64,000 bases of DNA from Aerococcus mictus. Lineage in GTDB: Bacteria > Bacillota > Bacilli > Lactobacillales > Aerococcaceae. The notes below the pieces were generated by a model. That model was not told where the DNA came from. It saw only the letters and a list, made by a program, of their open reading frames with translations, and searched no databases. Position numbers and translations under genes: made by a program. The stretch is from NCBI RefSeq assembly GCF_003286595.3, contig NZ_CP132985.1, positions 1 to 64,000 of the forward strand. The letters are read 5' to 3'. Below, one piece after another: positions 25,935-34,327 of the stretch; position 1 is the first letter of the stretch; every line of letters begins with the position of its first letter.

Positions 25935-26144
25935 ATGAATCGCTTAAAATATTACCGCACACGGTCGGGATTATCGCAAAAAGCTCTAGCTGAAGAGATT
26001 GGCGTTGCTCGTCAAACCGTGAATATGATTGAAAATGACCGTTATAATCCAAGTCTAGAGCTCTGCATTGCCTTAGCCAAAGCCTTAGATACTGATTTAA
26101 ATGCTTTATTTTGGGAGGAAGATGATGATGAGAAAGAAGAATAG
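25935..26144 (+). CDS. XRE-family transcriptional regulator
   Basis: 69-residue protein that is a single helix-turn-helix domain (RTRSGLSQKALAEEIGVARQTVNMIENDRYNPSLELCIALAKAL) with an acidic tail. It belongs to the short XRE group commonly paired with a small membrane protein, as here: the next gene overlaps its end by 20 bases. ATG 25935 follows GGGTGAGGTGAACG. Such pairs often control their own operon; the signal is unknown. Confidence 0.85.
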   Translation: MNRLKYYRTRSGLSQKALAEEIGVARQTVNMIENDRYNPSLELCIALAKALDTDLNALFWEEDDDEKEE

Positions 26145-26646
26145 TCTCTATATTCGTTTCTTAAAATTCTTTTATGGCGTTGAAGAAATGGATGAATATC
26201 GGCTTGTTCAATGTGAGCGTATGGGAAACAAGTGTTTTATTTTTCTATGGTTCTGGGAAGCCATCCTATTTTTAATTGCCCTCTTCTTCCCAGCAGACCA
26301 GTCATCGATCGCCTTTAATTTCATCCTATGGGGATCTTTATTGGGCATCGTTCTGACTATGGTCTATATCCTGGTCTTTTCGATGAAATTAGGCATTCTG
26401 GTTAAGGAAATTGATGCCTCTGATTACTCAGCCAATAAAAAACGGATAAGAAAGAAAACCGCCAAAAGTTCCCTTATCTATGGGATTATCCTTTTCCTAT
26501 TTCAGAGCTTAGGGCAAAAGGTTAGAGAAGTTGCTGTACAATTTGGCCTGAGAGAAGTTGTTTTTCTCTTGGTAGCGACAGTTACTTTTTATCTCTTTAT
26601 GTATTATATGAATATGCATTTATTAAAGAAATATGAGGATTCTTAA
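26125..26646 (+). CDS. Membrane protein of DUF3278 type
   Basis: About 173 residues with four predicted membrane segments (near residues 40-60, 65-90, 115-135 and 145-165) after a cytosolic start YIRFLKFFYGVEEMDEYRLVQCERMGN, which resembles DUF3278 proteins of cocci. Three in-frame ATGs (26122, 26125, 26128) follow GGGAGGA; the middle one gives good spacing. Partner of the preceding XRE gene, with overlapping frames. Family assignment is by resemblance from memory; function unknown. Confidence 0.65.
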   Translation: MMRKKNSLYIRFLKFFYGVEEMDEYRLVQCERMGNKCFIFLWFWEAILFLIALFFPADQSSIAFNFILWGSLLGIVLTMVYILVFSMKLGILVKEIDASDYSANKKRIRKKTAKSSLIYGIILFLFQSLGQKVREVAVQFGLREVVFLLVATVTFYLFMYYMNMHLLKKYEDS

Positions 26647-26690
26647 TATGAAAAGGATCTGTGGATAAATAATTGAATAAGAATTAGAAG

Positions 26691-26721
26691 AAGCCTAGCC
26701 TGAGTGTGCTAGGCTTTTTTT
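26691..26721 (+). terminator. Terminator after the DUF3278-type gene
   Basis: Perfect 9-bp stem AAGCCTAGC / GCTAGGCTT with an 8-base loop, then T run. It lies inside the DnaA-box cluster. Confidence 0.9.
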
Positions 26722-26730
26722 GTGGATAAG

Positions 26731-26746
26731 TGTTTCACGTGAAACA
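26731..26746. other. parS site 1
   Basis: TGTTTCACGTGAAACA, perfect palindrome and match to the ParB/Spo0J consensus. Confidence 0.92.
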
Positions 26747-27441
26747 AAAAAACAGTAGATTTTCACTTGTGGATAAATCTGTTAATAAAACGAATGTTCT
26801 AGCTTGAAATCTTGCTACTAAGCCTTTTGTCATTGTGGATAAGTGTTCGGCTTATAAGTGTTCTGCTAGGAATAAAACTCTTTTCGGTGGTCTTATCCAC
26901 AAGTGGATATCATTTACACACAGTGGATAGAGTGAGGAGTATTTTAATTATTAGGCTTGTGGATAAGCTATAAGATTGACTCAAAGGAAACCCGTCTAGG
27001 TTGAAACCTATTCATATTCATCGTCTAGTCTATGGCTAGATGGATGTAATGGTTATTTCTGCATAGTGACTTCTTTATAACTTGACTATTCTTTTTAGCT
27101 ATTGTTTTGCTTATTTGTAGAGTACTTTCTTTATTAATTAGTAAATAAGAGATGATTGATTGAGTACAAGCTGTGCTTTATTAATAATATTAGCTGGGAT
27201 ATGGTTATTAGCTTTATATACTACTCTCTTTTCATTTAAGATGAACCTGTAATTACTAAATTAAATAGATATAGCTATTAGCTATGAAATACCTTTTTCT
27301 TTTGTTCGTGAGTTAATGACTTTATTAATATTTTGATTAAGCTAGTAATTATAAGGAAAGCATTTAATTGAAAATTTTTTCAAGAATAAGCCGTAGTTTA
27401 CTTTTTAATACGGGTGTCCTCTGCCTAACTAAACTGACTTA

Positions 27442-27457
27442 TGTTTCACGTGAAACA
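27442..27457. other. parS site 2
   Basis: TGTTTCACGTGAAACA, perfect. Confidence 0.92.
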
Positions 27458-27825
27458 TCTTTCTCTTTACTTTGAATTCTTTTTTACAATTTAATTTTAA
27501 CCCTTTAGAGGCGGAGCCTTTGCTTAATTATATAAATTCCTTTTTATCCTACTAAGTCATTGTCATTATGTTCCTTTAAAACTTGTTTACCTCATAAAAT
27601 GACTAAACTGTTTTATTTGATTTGCTCTTCTACTTGGGTGGGTTAATTTGCGCCTTTACCTTATTTCTACCTTACGACTTAATACATTTTGATGCCTTTT
27701 GTAAGAACCCTTATGCCCAACAATATCTCTGCTCTAACTAGAAAGGTATATCAGACTGCTATAAGGACTGAATATGTCTATATAAATACACCAATATAGT
27801 TGAATATCTATTTGTTTTACAGAAT

Positions 27826-27841
27826 TGTTCCACGTGAAACA
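27826..27841. other. parS site 3
   Basis: TGTTCCACGTGAAACA, the exact form of the Bacillus subtilis consensus with C at position 5. Confidence 0.92.
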
Positions 27842-27884
27842 TAAAATTCTCTGTTTAACAGATTTAAAATCACATATATAATAA

Positions 27885-27900
27885 TGTTTCACGTGAAACA
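27885..27900. other. parS site 4
   Basis: TGTTTCACGTGAAACA, perfect; only 59 bases from site 3 (start to start). Confidence 0.92.
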
Positions 27901-28151
27901 TCAGTTATTTGAGGACTTGTTTATCTATATAGTGGCTAGATTTTAAACGAATCAATAGTTATAAAATAAAGAGGCATACTTTTTTAGTGTTAAGTTTACC
28001 CATTTGTGGTGTTTTTGTGTCTTATAGATCTTGTAATACAGGCTTGTACGCCTTAGTGTTGAGGGAATAAGCTATGGAACAGTTAAAAAGTGTGAAACAA
28101 GAGGTATAAACAGATGGGTATTTTAAATAAAACCTCTCAAATTGCTGCTAT

Positions 28152-28167
28152 TGTTTCACGTGAAACA
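28152..28167. other. parS site 5
   Basis: TGTTTCACGTGAAACA, perfect. Confidence 0.92.
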
Positions 28168-28323
28168 ATGAATATGTTCTCAATAAATTATAATAGGAGC
28201 AAAGTTTTCAAGATTTTTAATAAAGTTAGCAGCTCATATACTCATATTCATATACGCTCTCTCGAGGGAGCTATTGTTAGCTAAAGCTAAGTAATGAGAG
28301 TAATCAATCGTCTATTTTCAGAA

Positions 28324-28339
28324 TGTTTTACGTGAAACA
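28324..28339. other. parS site 6 (one mismatch)
   Basis: TGTTTTACGTGAAACA; the left half has T where the others have C, so binding may be weaker. Confidence 0.75.
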
Positions 28340-28842
28340 TTCCATTATGTAGCTAGCAATTTTCTCCCTACATGCGGATATTAATAACTAATCTAATCAT
28401 CCATTCATTCTAAAAAGGCTATAATTGATAAATTACTCTACCTATTAACTAACCTAAACAATAGAATAGAAAGCCAGAAAATTTCTGCATATTTTAATTT
28501 CTTTTTGCAGTAGGTATTCGTATATAAGTCTTTATAAATTAATTATATGAGTGTAGCTTTGTTGCATTTATAACTTTGCTTGCAGTTTTATAAAGCTAAA
28601 TGCTTAATTTCGTGTTTCTTGATTAAGGTAAATAACTTATAGTATCTACTAATTTGCTTCTTATGGATAGACCTATGTAAGGAGATTATTGATAGGCGGC
28701 CCTTTTATATACTTAAGGTTTGAAGTCTTTCTAGCTTTATACAACTGATGATAAATTTAAGCTAGGGTTATATAGAAAATAGAACTGGATGTTCTATTTA
28801 TATCGCTTTTAATTTATTTGCAAATTCAGAAATAAGAAAGTA

Positions 28843-28858
28843 TGTTTCACGTGAAACA
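28843..28858. other. parS site 7
   Basis: TGTTTCACGTGAAACA, perfect. Confidence 0.92.
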
Positions 28859-29084
28859 TTTGTGTGAAAACATCAAAATGGATCCCTTGATAGGGCTTCT
28901 TTTATATCTTCTTATATAAAATAGAAGATATTTCTACCGTTCAAGTTTAATAACTTGTATTGATTATGAAATCTAGGCTTGACCTCTTAAAACTTACCTT
29001 ACTCCGATGTCAGCTCTTTCAATGACACTAATGCTTTCCTGTACCGATCCCTCACCGACTCCTATAGCCCAAGAATAGGAAATC

Positions 29085-29113
29085 TTTAGAATTTATTAAA
29101 AATATGGTAAAAT
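29085..29113 (+). promoter_or_regulatory. Promoter of gdpP
   Basis: TTTAGA, 17-base spacer, extended -10 TGGTAAAAT (TAAAAT at 29108-29113). Confidence 0.6.
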
Positions 29114-29159
29114 AGAGGATGTATGTATACTTTTATCGTTAACTACAAAGGAGAAAAAT

Positions 29160-31190
29160 ATGAAAGATAATAAACATAGTGGACGTCTGTCCAATATCTT
29201 AAATCAATCCAATATTTTTGTGCCTTTGGTTATTGCTGCCATCTTAGTTTTCCTAGCGGTAGGGATGTTAATGCATAACAATCCCTTAATAGCTATGATT
29301 TCATTTCTTTTGGTTATTTTTGCTATTATTCTGGTTTATGTGGCTTTTAGGCTGATTGAACAGGAACTGAATAAGCAGGTCTATAACCTCACTGACGATA
29401 TTCAAACCATTGAAAATGAAATTCTCTTACAGATTCCTCTAGGAATTATTTTGTTTGAAGAGGATGACACCATACGTTGGATGAATCCCTATATGCAAAA
29501 TTACTTTAATAGTAGTGATACTTTAGGCAATAAGATTGATGACGTGGATAGCGTGTTATCCGATATCTACCACCAATTAAAAGAAACGGATGAAGATGAT
29601 GTCACTGGTCACCCCATTTCCTGGGATGACCACTATCTCTCGGTGGGACTTTTGGAAGATCAAAATGCCATGTACATGCTAGATATCACTGAATACGGTC
29701 GTATTGCAGATGTGGCTGACAAGAACCGTCTAGTCATTGCCAACATCTTAATTGACAACTATGACGAAACCATCGCTTCCTATTCCGACCGGCGGAAATC
29801 CACAGTGGATAACTTTATGACTAAGCAATTATTCGCTTGGGCTAAGAAATTTGGCTCTTTTATCAAGCGCCTGGACGATGACCGTTTCCTCTTAGTCACT
29901 ACTTATGGGGAATTGATGGAAATGGAAGAAGATCGCTTTTCAGTGATTGATACCATTCGCGAGACCACCTCTAAGGGCAACTTCCCCTTGACCATTTCCA
30001 TGGGGATTTCTTACCAAGAAGAGGATGATGAAGCGCCCGATATTGGTAAAATTAATGAAATTGCCCAATCTAACTTGGATTTAGCTCTCAGTCGTGGGGG
30101 AGACCAGGTGGTAATTAAGATTGAAAGCGAAAAAGCTCGTTACTATGGTGGGAAAACCAACCCGATGGTGAAGAGAACACACGTTCGATCTCGCCAAATC
30201 GCCACCACTATCGCTCAAATGATGCAACAAAACGAATCCATCTTTGTTATGGGGCATGATTATCCGGATATGGATGCTATCGGGGCCTGCATTGGGATCC
30301 GCCGTATTGCCGAGATGAATGATCGCAAGTGTCATATTATTATTGATGAATCGCGGATCAATTCTGATATTGAGAAGTTACTGGTGGAATTACGTAAGGA
30401 CGAGGTCATTAATGAAGCGATCATTAGTCCCCAAGAGGCTGAAGAGCTGATCGAACACAATTCCTTACTCTTTATCGTTGATGTTCACCGGCCTTCCATT
30501 ACTACCGCACCGAAGTTGATTGATATGGTGAATGGGGTAGTGGTTATCGACCACCATCGTAAAGGGGAAGAATATCCTGAGAATGTCCTTCTAGAGTATA
30601 TTGAACCTTATGCCTCATCAACCTGTGAACTGATCACCGAATTCTTTGAATATCAAAATGCTTCCTCTAAATCCATTAACCGGATCGAAGCAACAACCAT
30701 GTTAGCTGGGATTATTATTGACTCCAGAAACTTTACCCTAAGAACGGGATCACGGACCTTTGACGCGGCTTCTTACTTAAAATCCTGTGGAGCCGATTCA
30801 ATCCTGATTCAAGAGTTCCTCAAGGAGGACTTGTCCGAATACATTAAACGGAATGAATTGATCGAAAGCGTCGACATCATGCCCCCTTACTATGGGATCG
30901 CTGCGGGGGACGATGACACGGTCTATTCCACAGTGACTGCGGCTCAGGCGGCTGACTCCTTACTCTCCATGAATGGCATTGTGGCTTCCTTCGTGGTCTT
31001 CTTAAGGGAAGACAAGCGGGTAGGGATCTCTGCTCGTAGTATGGGGAATGTCAATGTGCAAACCGTTATGGAAGAACTTGGTGGTGGTGGTCACTTGTCT
31101 AATGCCGCTACCCAAATTTCTGATGTGACAGTCAGTCAAGCCCGTGAGTTACTAATTGATGTGATTAAGAAACAAAGTGAGGAAGACTAA
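29160..31190 (+). CDS. gdpP: Cyclic-di-AMP phosphodiesterase GdpP
   Basis: Degrades the second messenger c-di-AMP at the membrane. The 676-residue product has two N-terminal membrane segments (about 18-40 and 42-62), a PAS-like region, a degenerate GGDEF domain (about 170-305), and a DHH/DHHA1 phosphodiesterase with metal motifs GHDYPDMDAIG (about 365-375), DVHRP, DHHRKG (464-469) and GGGGHLSNAATQ near 640. Length and order match GdpP/YybT. AAAGGAGAAAAAT precedes ATG 29160. As in other Firmicutes it lies close upstream of rplI and the replicative helicase, although here an ABC cassette intervenes. The putative c-di-AMP synthase partner (cdaR tail) is at the window end. Confidence 0.95.
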   Translation: MKDNKHSGRLSNILNQSNIFVPLVIAAILVFLAVGMLMHNNPLIAMISFLLVIFAIILVYVAFRLIEQELNKQVYNLTDDIQTIENEILLQIPLGIILFEEDDTIRWMNPYMQNYFNSSDTLGNKIDDVDSVLSDIYHQLKETDEDDVTGHPISWDDHYLSVGLLEDQNAMYMLDITEYGRIADVADKNRLVIANILIDNYDETIASYSDRRKSTVDNFMTKQLFAWAKKFGSFIKRLDDDRFLLVTTYGELMEMEEDRFSVIDTIRETTSKGNFPLTISMGISYQEEDDEAPDIGKINEIAQSNLDLALSRGGDQVVIKIESEKARYYGGKTNPMVKRTHVRSRQIATTIAQMMQQNESIFVMGHDYPDMDAIGACIGIRRIAEMNDRKCHIIIDESRINSDIEKLLVELRKDEVINEAIISPQEAEELIEHNSLLFIVDVHRPSITTAPKLIDMVNGVVVIDHHRKGEEYPENVLLEYIEPYASSTCELITEFFEYQNASSKSINRIEATTMLAGIIIDSRNFTLRTGSRTFDAASYLKSCGADSILIQEFLKEDLSEYIKRNELIESVDIMPPYYGIAAGDDDTVYSTVTAAQAADSLLSMNGIVASFVVFLREDKRVGISARSMGNVNVQTVMEELGGGGHLSNAATQISDVTVSQARELLIDVIKKQSEED

Positions 31191-31201
31191 GCAAGAAGAC
31201 T

Positions 31202-31234
31202 GTTAAAACAGAAGGGTTTTAACTTTTATTATTT
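31202..31234 (+). terminator. Terminator after gdpP
   Basis: GTTAAAAC / GTTTTAAC, an 8-bp perfect stem with 6-base loop, then TTTTATTATTT. Confidence 0.7.
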
Positions 31235-31251
31235 ATTATATAGAAAGGAAG

Positions 31252-31295
31252 ATAATCAACATGGGACAATCAGGCTCTTGTTGATTATTTTCTTT
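31252..31295 (+). terminator. Hairpin in the fetA leader with a 7-codon frame in it
   Basis: ATAATCAACA (31252-31261) pairs perfectly with TGTTGATTAT (31279-31288), then TTTCTTT. The loop carries ATG GGA CAA TCA GGC TCT TGT TGA (31261-31284) after GAAAGGAAG. It may be a second terminator or a leader-peptide attenuator for the ABC genes. Confidence 0.5.
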
Positions 31296-31314
31296 ATCAG
31301 GAAAGTAGGTAATT

Positions 31315-32025
31315 ATGAAAGAGAATATTATCCAAGTCGACCATTTAACTATTGCCAGTGACCAAGGGGATATTATTAAGGACTTATCTTTTACCATTGA
31401 AGCGGGTGAATTTGTCGGGGTCAAAGGGCCTTCCGGGTCAGGGAAGAGTACCTTATTGAAATACTTGGCCCAATTATATGACCCAGCTTTACAGGTTTCC
31501 GGAAGCTACCAATTAAATGGTCAAGCGATCGAGGATTACCCACCAACGACTATTCGTAAACAAGTTTCCTACTGTTTCCAATCGCCACAATTATTTGGCC
31601 ATACCGTCAGGGAAAACCTGGCCTTCCCCTTTGAAATACGTGGGGAAGACTTTGATGAAGACTTGGCTAAGCGTGGTTTAGAAGCCATGGCTCTGGATAG
31701 GCATTTTATCGATAAGGAAATTGATACCTTATCTGGCGGGGAGAAGCAGCGGGTCGCTTTAATTCGGAACCTCTTTTTTGAACCTCGGGTGCTTTTATTA
31801 GATGAGATTACTAGTGCCCTGGATGCTAAGTCCCGTGACCTGGTCTGGTCCTGGCTAAAAGATTACCGCGCTAAACACCAGGTGACCTACTTGATGGTTT
31901 CTCACATTGATTCCGAACATGAGATGACCGACCGGACGTTGACTTTATCAGCGACAGAAAAAGCACCAGCTGATGAAGAAGAATCAGCCAGCCAAGAAAA
32001 GGCAGGGGGTGAAGTGGGTGAATAG
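31315..32025 (+). CDS. ABC transporter ATP-binding protein, FetA/YbbL-like
   Basis: 236-residue ATPase of the FetA family, whose partner FetB is thought to export iron. It has Walker A GPSGSGKST near residue 38, signature LSGGEKQRVALIRN near 141, Walker B VLLLDEITSALD near 161, and the H-loop VSHIDSEHEM. A low-complexity E/A/S tail follows (ADEEESASQEKAGG). It overlaps the first permease gene by 8 bases. Substrate assigned by family only. Confidence 0.85.
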   Translation: MKENIIQVDHLTIASDQGDIIKDLSFTIEAGEFVGVKGPSGSGKSTLLKYLAQLYDPALQVSGSYQLNGQAIEDYPPTTIRKQVSYCFQSPQLFGHTVRENLAFPFEIRGEDFDEDLAKRGLEAMALDRHFIDKEIDTLSGGEKQRVALIRNLFFEPRVLLLDEITSALDAKSRDLVWSWLKDYRAKHQVTYLMVSHIDSEHEMTDRTLTLSATEKAPADEEESASQEKAGGEVGE

Positions 32026-32800
32026 TATGCTCCAAGCTAACCCCCTTTCCCTAGTTCTCAGTGCGGGTCTGGTGGTGATTAGTCTTTACATTTCCTACCG
32101 CCAACGTTTAGGCTTAGAGGGCGAACTGGTCACTTCCGCTTTTCGAGTGGTCCTGCAACTCTACCTCGTGGGTCTGGTCCTTTCCTTTATTTTTGATATC
32201 AACCACCCCCTCCTGACCGCCACTTTAATTGGTCTGATTATTATTAATGCGGCCTTTCACGCGGCCAAACGGGGCCAGGGGATTGACCATGTTTTTTGGA
32301 TCTCGCTCTTAGCCATTAGCTTTACGGTAGTCGGGACGCTGTCCTTACTGGTCCTAGCTGGGGCCCTGGCTTTTACCCCTTCTCAGGTGATTGCCTTGGG
32401 CGGAACCATTGCTGGTAATTCCATGACGGCACTGGGTCTAGCCTATGGACATTTACTGACCACTTTCGACCAAGACAGCCAGAAGATCCAAGAACGCTTA
32501 GCCTTAGGAGCCAATCCCAAGCAGGCGTCCATGGGAATTATCCGCCAAGCCATGCAAAAGGGGATGCGGCCAACCTTGGACAAGGCCTATGCAGTGGGAA
32601 TTGTGACCTTTCCGGGAACTATGAATGGTTTGCTCTTTGCTGGGGTAGAGCCCAAGACTGCCATTATGTACCAGATGATGATCATGTTTACCCATATCTC
32701 AACGGCAACCATCGCTTCTTACGTGGCCACCCACTTTGCTTATCAGAGTTTCTTTGATGACCGGCAACGCTTAAAATTTAGCGCCCATAGTCGCGATTAA
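32018..32800 (+). CDS. FetB / YbbM (UPF0014) family permease, first copy
   Basis: 260-residue membrane protein with about seven hydrophobic segments and the family motifs ALGGTIAGNSMTALGLAY and RLALGANPKQASMGIIRQAM...GTMNGLLFAGVEP. I favour GTG 32018, because AGGGGGTGA stands about 5 bases upstream and the start then overlaps the ATPase stop (GTGAATAG). ATG 32027 is the alternative. It is one of two tandem paralogues next to a single ATPase gene. Confidence 0.83.
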   Translation: MNSMLQANPLSLVLSAGLVVISLYISYRQRLGLEGELVTSAFRVVLQLYLVGLVLSFIFDINHPLLTATLIGLIIINAAFHAAKRGQGIDHVFWISLLAISFTVVGTLSLLVLAGALAFTPSQVIALGGTIAGNSMTALGLAYGHLLTTFDQDSQKIQERLALGANPKQASMGIIRQAMQKGMRPTLDKAYAVGIVTFPGTMNGLLFAGVEPKTAIMYQMMIMFTHISTATIASYVATHFAYQSFFDDRQRLKFSAHSRD

Positions 32801-32813
32801 GAGGAGGAATAGT

Positions 32814-33593
32814 ATGGAAAATGTAAGCATGACTCCAATAGCCCTAGCCTTTTCTTTTTCTTTAGTATTGATTAGTTTAGCGATTTCCTATTTTAACCAA
32901 TTGAAGTTAGAGAAGGCGATCTTGACGGCGGGGATTAGAATTGTTATCCAATTGTCGATTGCAGCATTGATTTTTCAATTTATTTTTACTAAGGATAATT
33001 TTTATTTATCTGCCCTCTTATTACTGGTAATGTTAGTGATCGCAGCTTGGAATGCCTCTAAGCGAGGCGGGCAGATCAAGGGACGCTTTTGGATTGCTCT
33101 GGTGACCCTGATGGTGACAGAAGGGGTGACGCTCTTTGTCTTCGTGGGCTCAGGAGCGGTGCAATGGACCCCGTCCCAAGTGATTCCCATTTCCGGGATG
33201 ATTATTGGTAACGCCATGAATGCGGTAGGTTTAGTCTTTTCGGACCTGTTGACCTATTTTAGTGACCAATCACAGGCCATTCTAGAACGTTTGGCATTGG
33301 GCGCCACTCCCCGGCAAGCTTCCCAGGGATTAATCCGGCAAACTATTGCTGATGGGATGATTCCGACCATTGATGGGGCCAAGACCACAGGGATTGTCAC
33401 TTTACCTGGGATGATGATGGGGCTGCTCTTTGCGGGCGTTGACCCCATGACAGCGGTCCTCTATCAAAGTATTGTCATGTTCATGACCCTATCGACAGCG
33501 GCAATTACCACTTTTGTGTCTTCCTTATTAACTTATCGGAAGTTCTTTACCGACCGCGAGCTCTTGATTCGCCGGCATTCCTCCGATAAGTAA
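32814..33593 (+). CDS. FetB / YbbM (UPF0014) family permease, second copy
   Basis: 259-residue paralogue of the preceding permease, sharing VIPISGMIIGNAMNAVGLVF and RLALGATPRQASQGLIRQT, then GMMMGLLFAGVDPM. ATG 32814 follows GAGGAGGAATAGT. Two UPF0014 permeases with one FetA-type ATPase suggest a heteromeric exporter. It could instead be a recent duplication, but the copies differ along their whole length, so it is not recent. Confidence 0.83.
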   Translation: MENVSMTPIALAFSFSLVLISLAISYFNQLKLEKAILTAGIRIVIQLSIAALIFQFIFTKDNFYLSALLLLVMLVIAAWNASKRGGQIKGRFWIALVTLMVTEGVTLFVFVGSGAVQWTPSQVIPISGMIIGNAMNAVGLVFSDLLTYFSDQSQAILERLALGATPRQASQGLIRQTIADGMIPTIDGAKTTGIVTLPGMMMGLLFAGVDPMTAVLYQSIVMFMTLSTAAITTFVSSLLTYRKFFTDRELLIRRHSSDK

Positions 33594-33661
33594 GTGGAAG
33601 ACAAGGCCAAAGCTTGAGCTCTGGTCAATTCTTTATTAGAATAAGATTATGTTTATTCGTG

Positions 33662-33687
33662 AACAGGCCCGATACACAAAGCCTGTT
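33662..33687 (+). promoter_or_regulatory. Hairpin in the rplI leader
   Basis: AACAGGC / GCCTGTT, 7-bp perfect stem with a 12-base loop, 39 bases upstream of rplI, with no T run. It could be a ribosomal-protein leader structure. Confidence 0.35.
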
Positions 33688-33725
33688 AGCTATGAGACAA
33701 TGAAATTACACAAGGAGGCTTAACA

Positions 33726-34178
33726 ATGAAAGTCATTTTTCTACAAGATGTGAAAGGCCAAGGTAAAAAAGGCGAAATCAAAGAGGTTAATACCGGCTAT
33801 GCGCAAAACTTCCTCTTCAAGAAAGGTTTAGCCAAGGAAGCCACCAAGTCAGCCGTTTCTGCCTTAGAAGGGAAGAAGAAAGCCCAAGCTAAGGAAGCTG
33901 CTGAAGAACTTGCAGAAGCTAAGGAATTGAAGAAAAAATTGGAAGATGAAGAGACTGTTGTGGAAGTCAAAGCCAAGGGTGGCGAAGATGGCCGTCTCTT
34001 CGGTTCGGTGACTTCTAAACAAATCGCCCAGGCCTTGAAGAAACAATATGATATCAAGGTAGACAAGCGTAAAATTGACCTGCCAGAACCAATCCGGGCT
34101 TTCGGTTACCGGAATGTTCCGGTTAAATTGCATACGGATGTGGAAGCAACTATCCGTGTCCACATTGTTGAAGAATAA
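33726..34178 (+). CDS. rplI: 50S ribosomal protein L9
   Basis: 150-residue L9 of the large subunit. The N-terminal domain starts [20 protein letters not shown] and has GYAQNFL; a long connecting helix rich in A, E and K (about 40-75) follows; the C-terminal domain has [28 protein letters not shown] precedes ATG 33726. Typical neighbour of gdpP and the replicative helicase. Confidence 0.97.
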   Translation: MKVIFLQDVKGQGKKGEIKEVNTGYAQNFLFKKGLAKEATKSAVSALEGKKKAQAKEAAEELAEAKELKKKLEDEETVVEVKAKGGEDGRLFGSVTSKQIAQALKKQYDIKVDKRKIDLPEPIRAFGYRNVPVKLHTDVEATIRVHIVEE

Positions 34179-34194
34179 TTAGTCGCCGTCTTTG

Positions 34195-34234
34195 AGAGCC
34201 AGGATCGGGGGATTTTACCTCACTGGCTCTTTTT
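34195..34234 (+). terminator. Terminator after rplI
   Basis: AGAGCCAG / CTGGCTCT, 8-bp perfect stem, followed by T4. It may be partial, since the helicase gene follows closely. Confidence 0.8.
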
Positions 34235-34327
34235 CTTGTCTTTTTGACTAAGAAGGATTAGTATATGGTATTCGCAAAAGTTCATGTATAATAGTAGGGA
34301 TCGGATGAGAAAGGATGGTCTGAAGCG

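Larger units (their letters stand above)
26660..26966. other. Cluster of six perfect DnaA boxes
   Basis: TGTGGATAA at 26660-26668, 26721-26729, 26768-26776, 26834-26842 and 26958-26966, plus TTATCCACA at 26893-26901 (opposite strand). A weaker AGTGGATAG is at 26922. Perfect boxes at this density exceed the two in the dnaA-dnaN spacer. The region is gene-free, AT-rich and next to parS sites, so it could be an origin or part of a bipartite origin. Confidence 0.8.
26967..29084. other. Gene-free AT-rich region carrying the parS array
   Basis: About 2.1 kb with no open frame of 60 codons or more on either strand and no tRNA or rRNA seen. Apart from six of the seven parS sites I see only AT-rich sequence and weak inverted repeats, such as AGAGGT / ACCTCT near 28.1 kb. 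It is too long and too clean of remnants to be ordinary intergenic DNA in this compact genome. Confidence 0.75.

Noticed and set aside
26760..29080. Possible CRISPR array in the region of regularly repeated GTTTCACGTGAAAC
   Set aside because: The repeats are 16-bp palindromes at irregular spacing (59 to about 700 bases) with no spacer structure and no cas genes; they are parS sites. No CRISPR array was found anywhere in the window.
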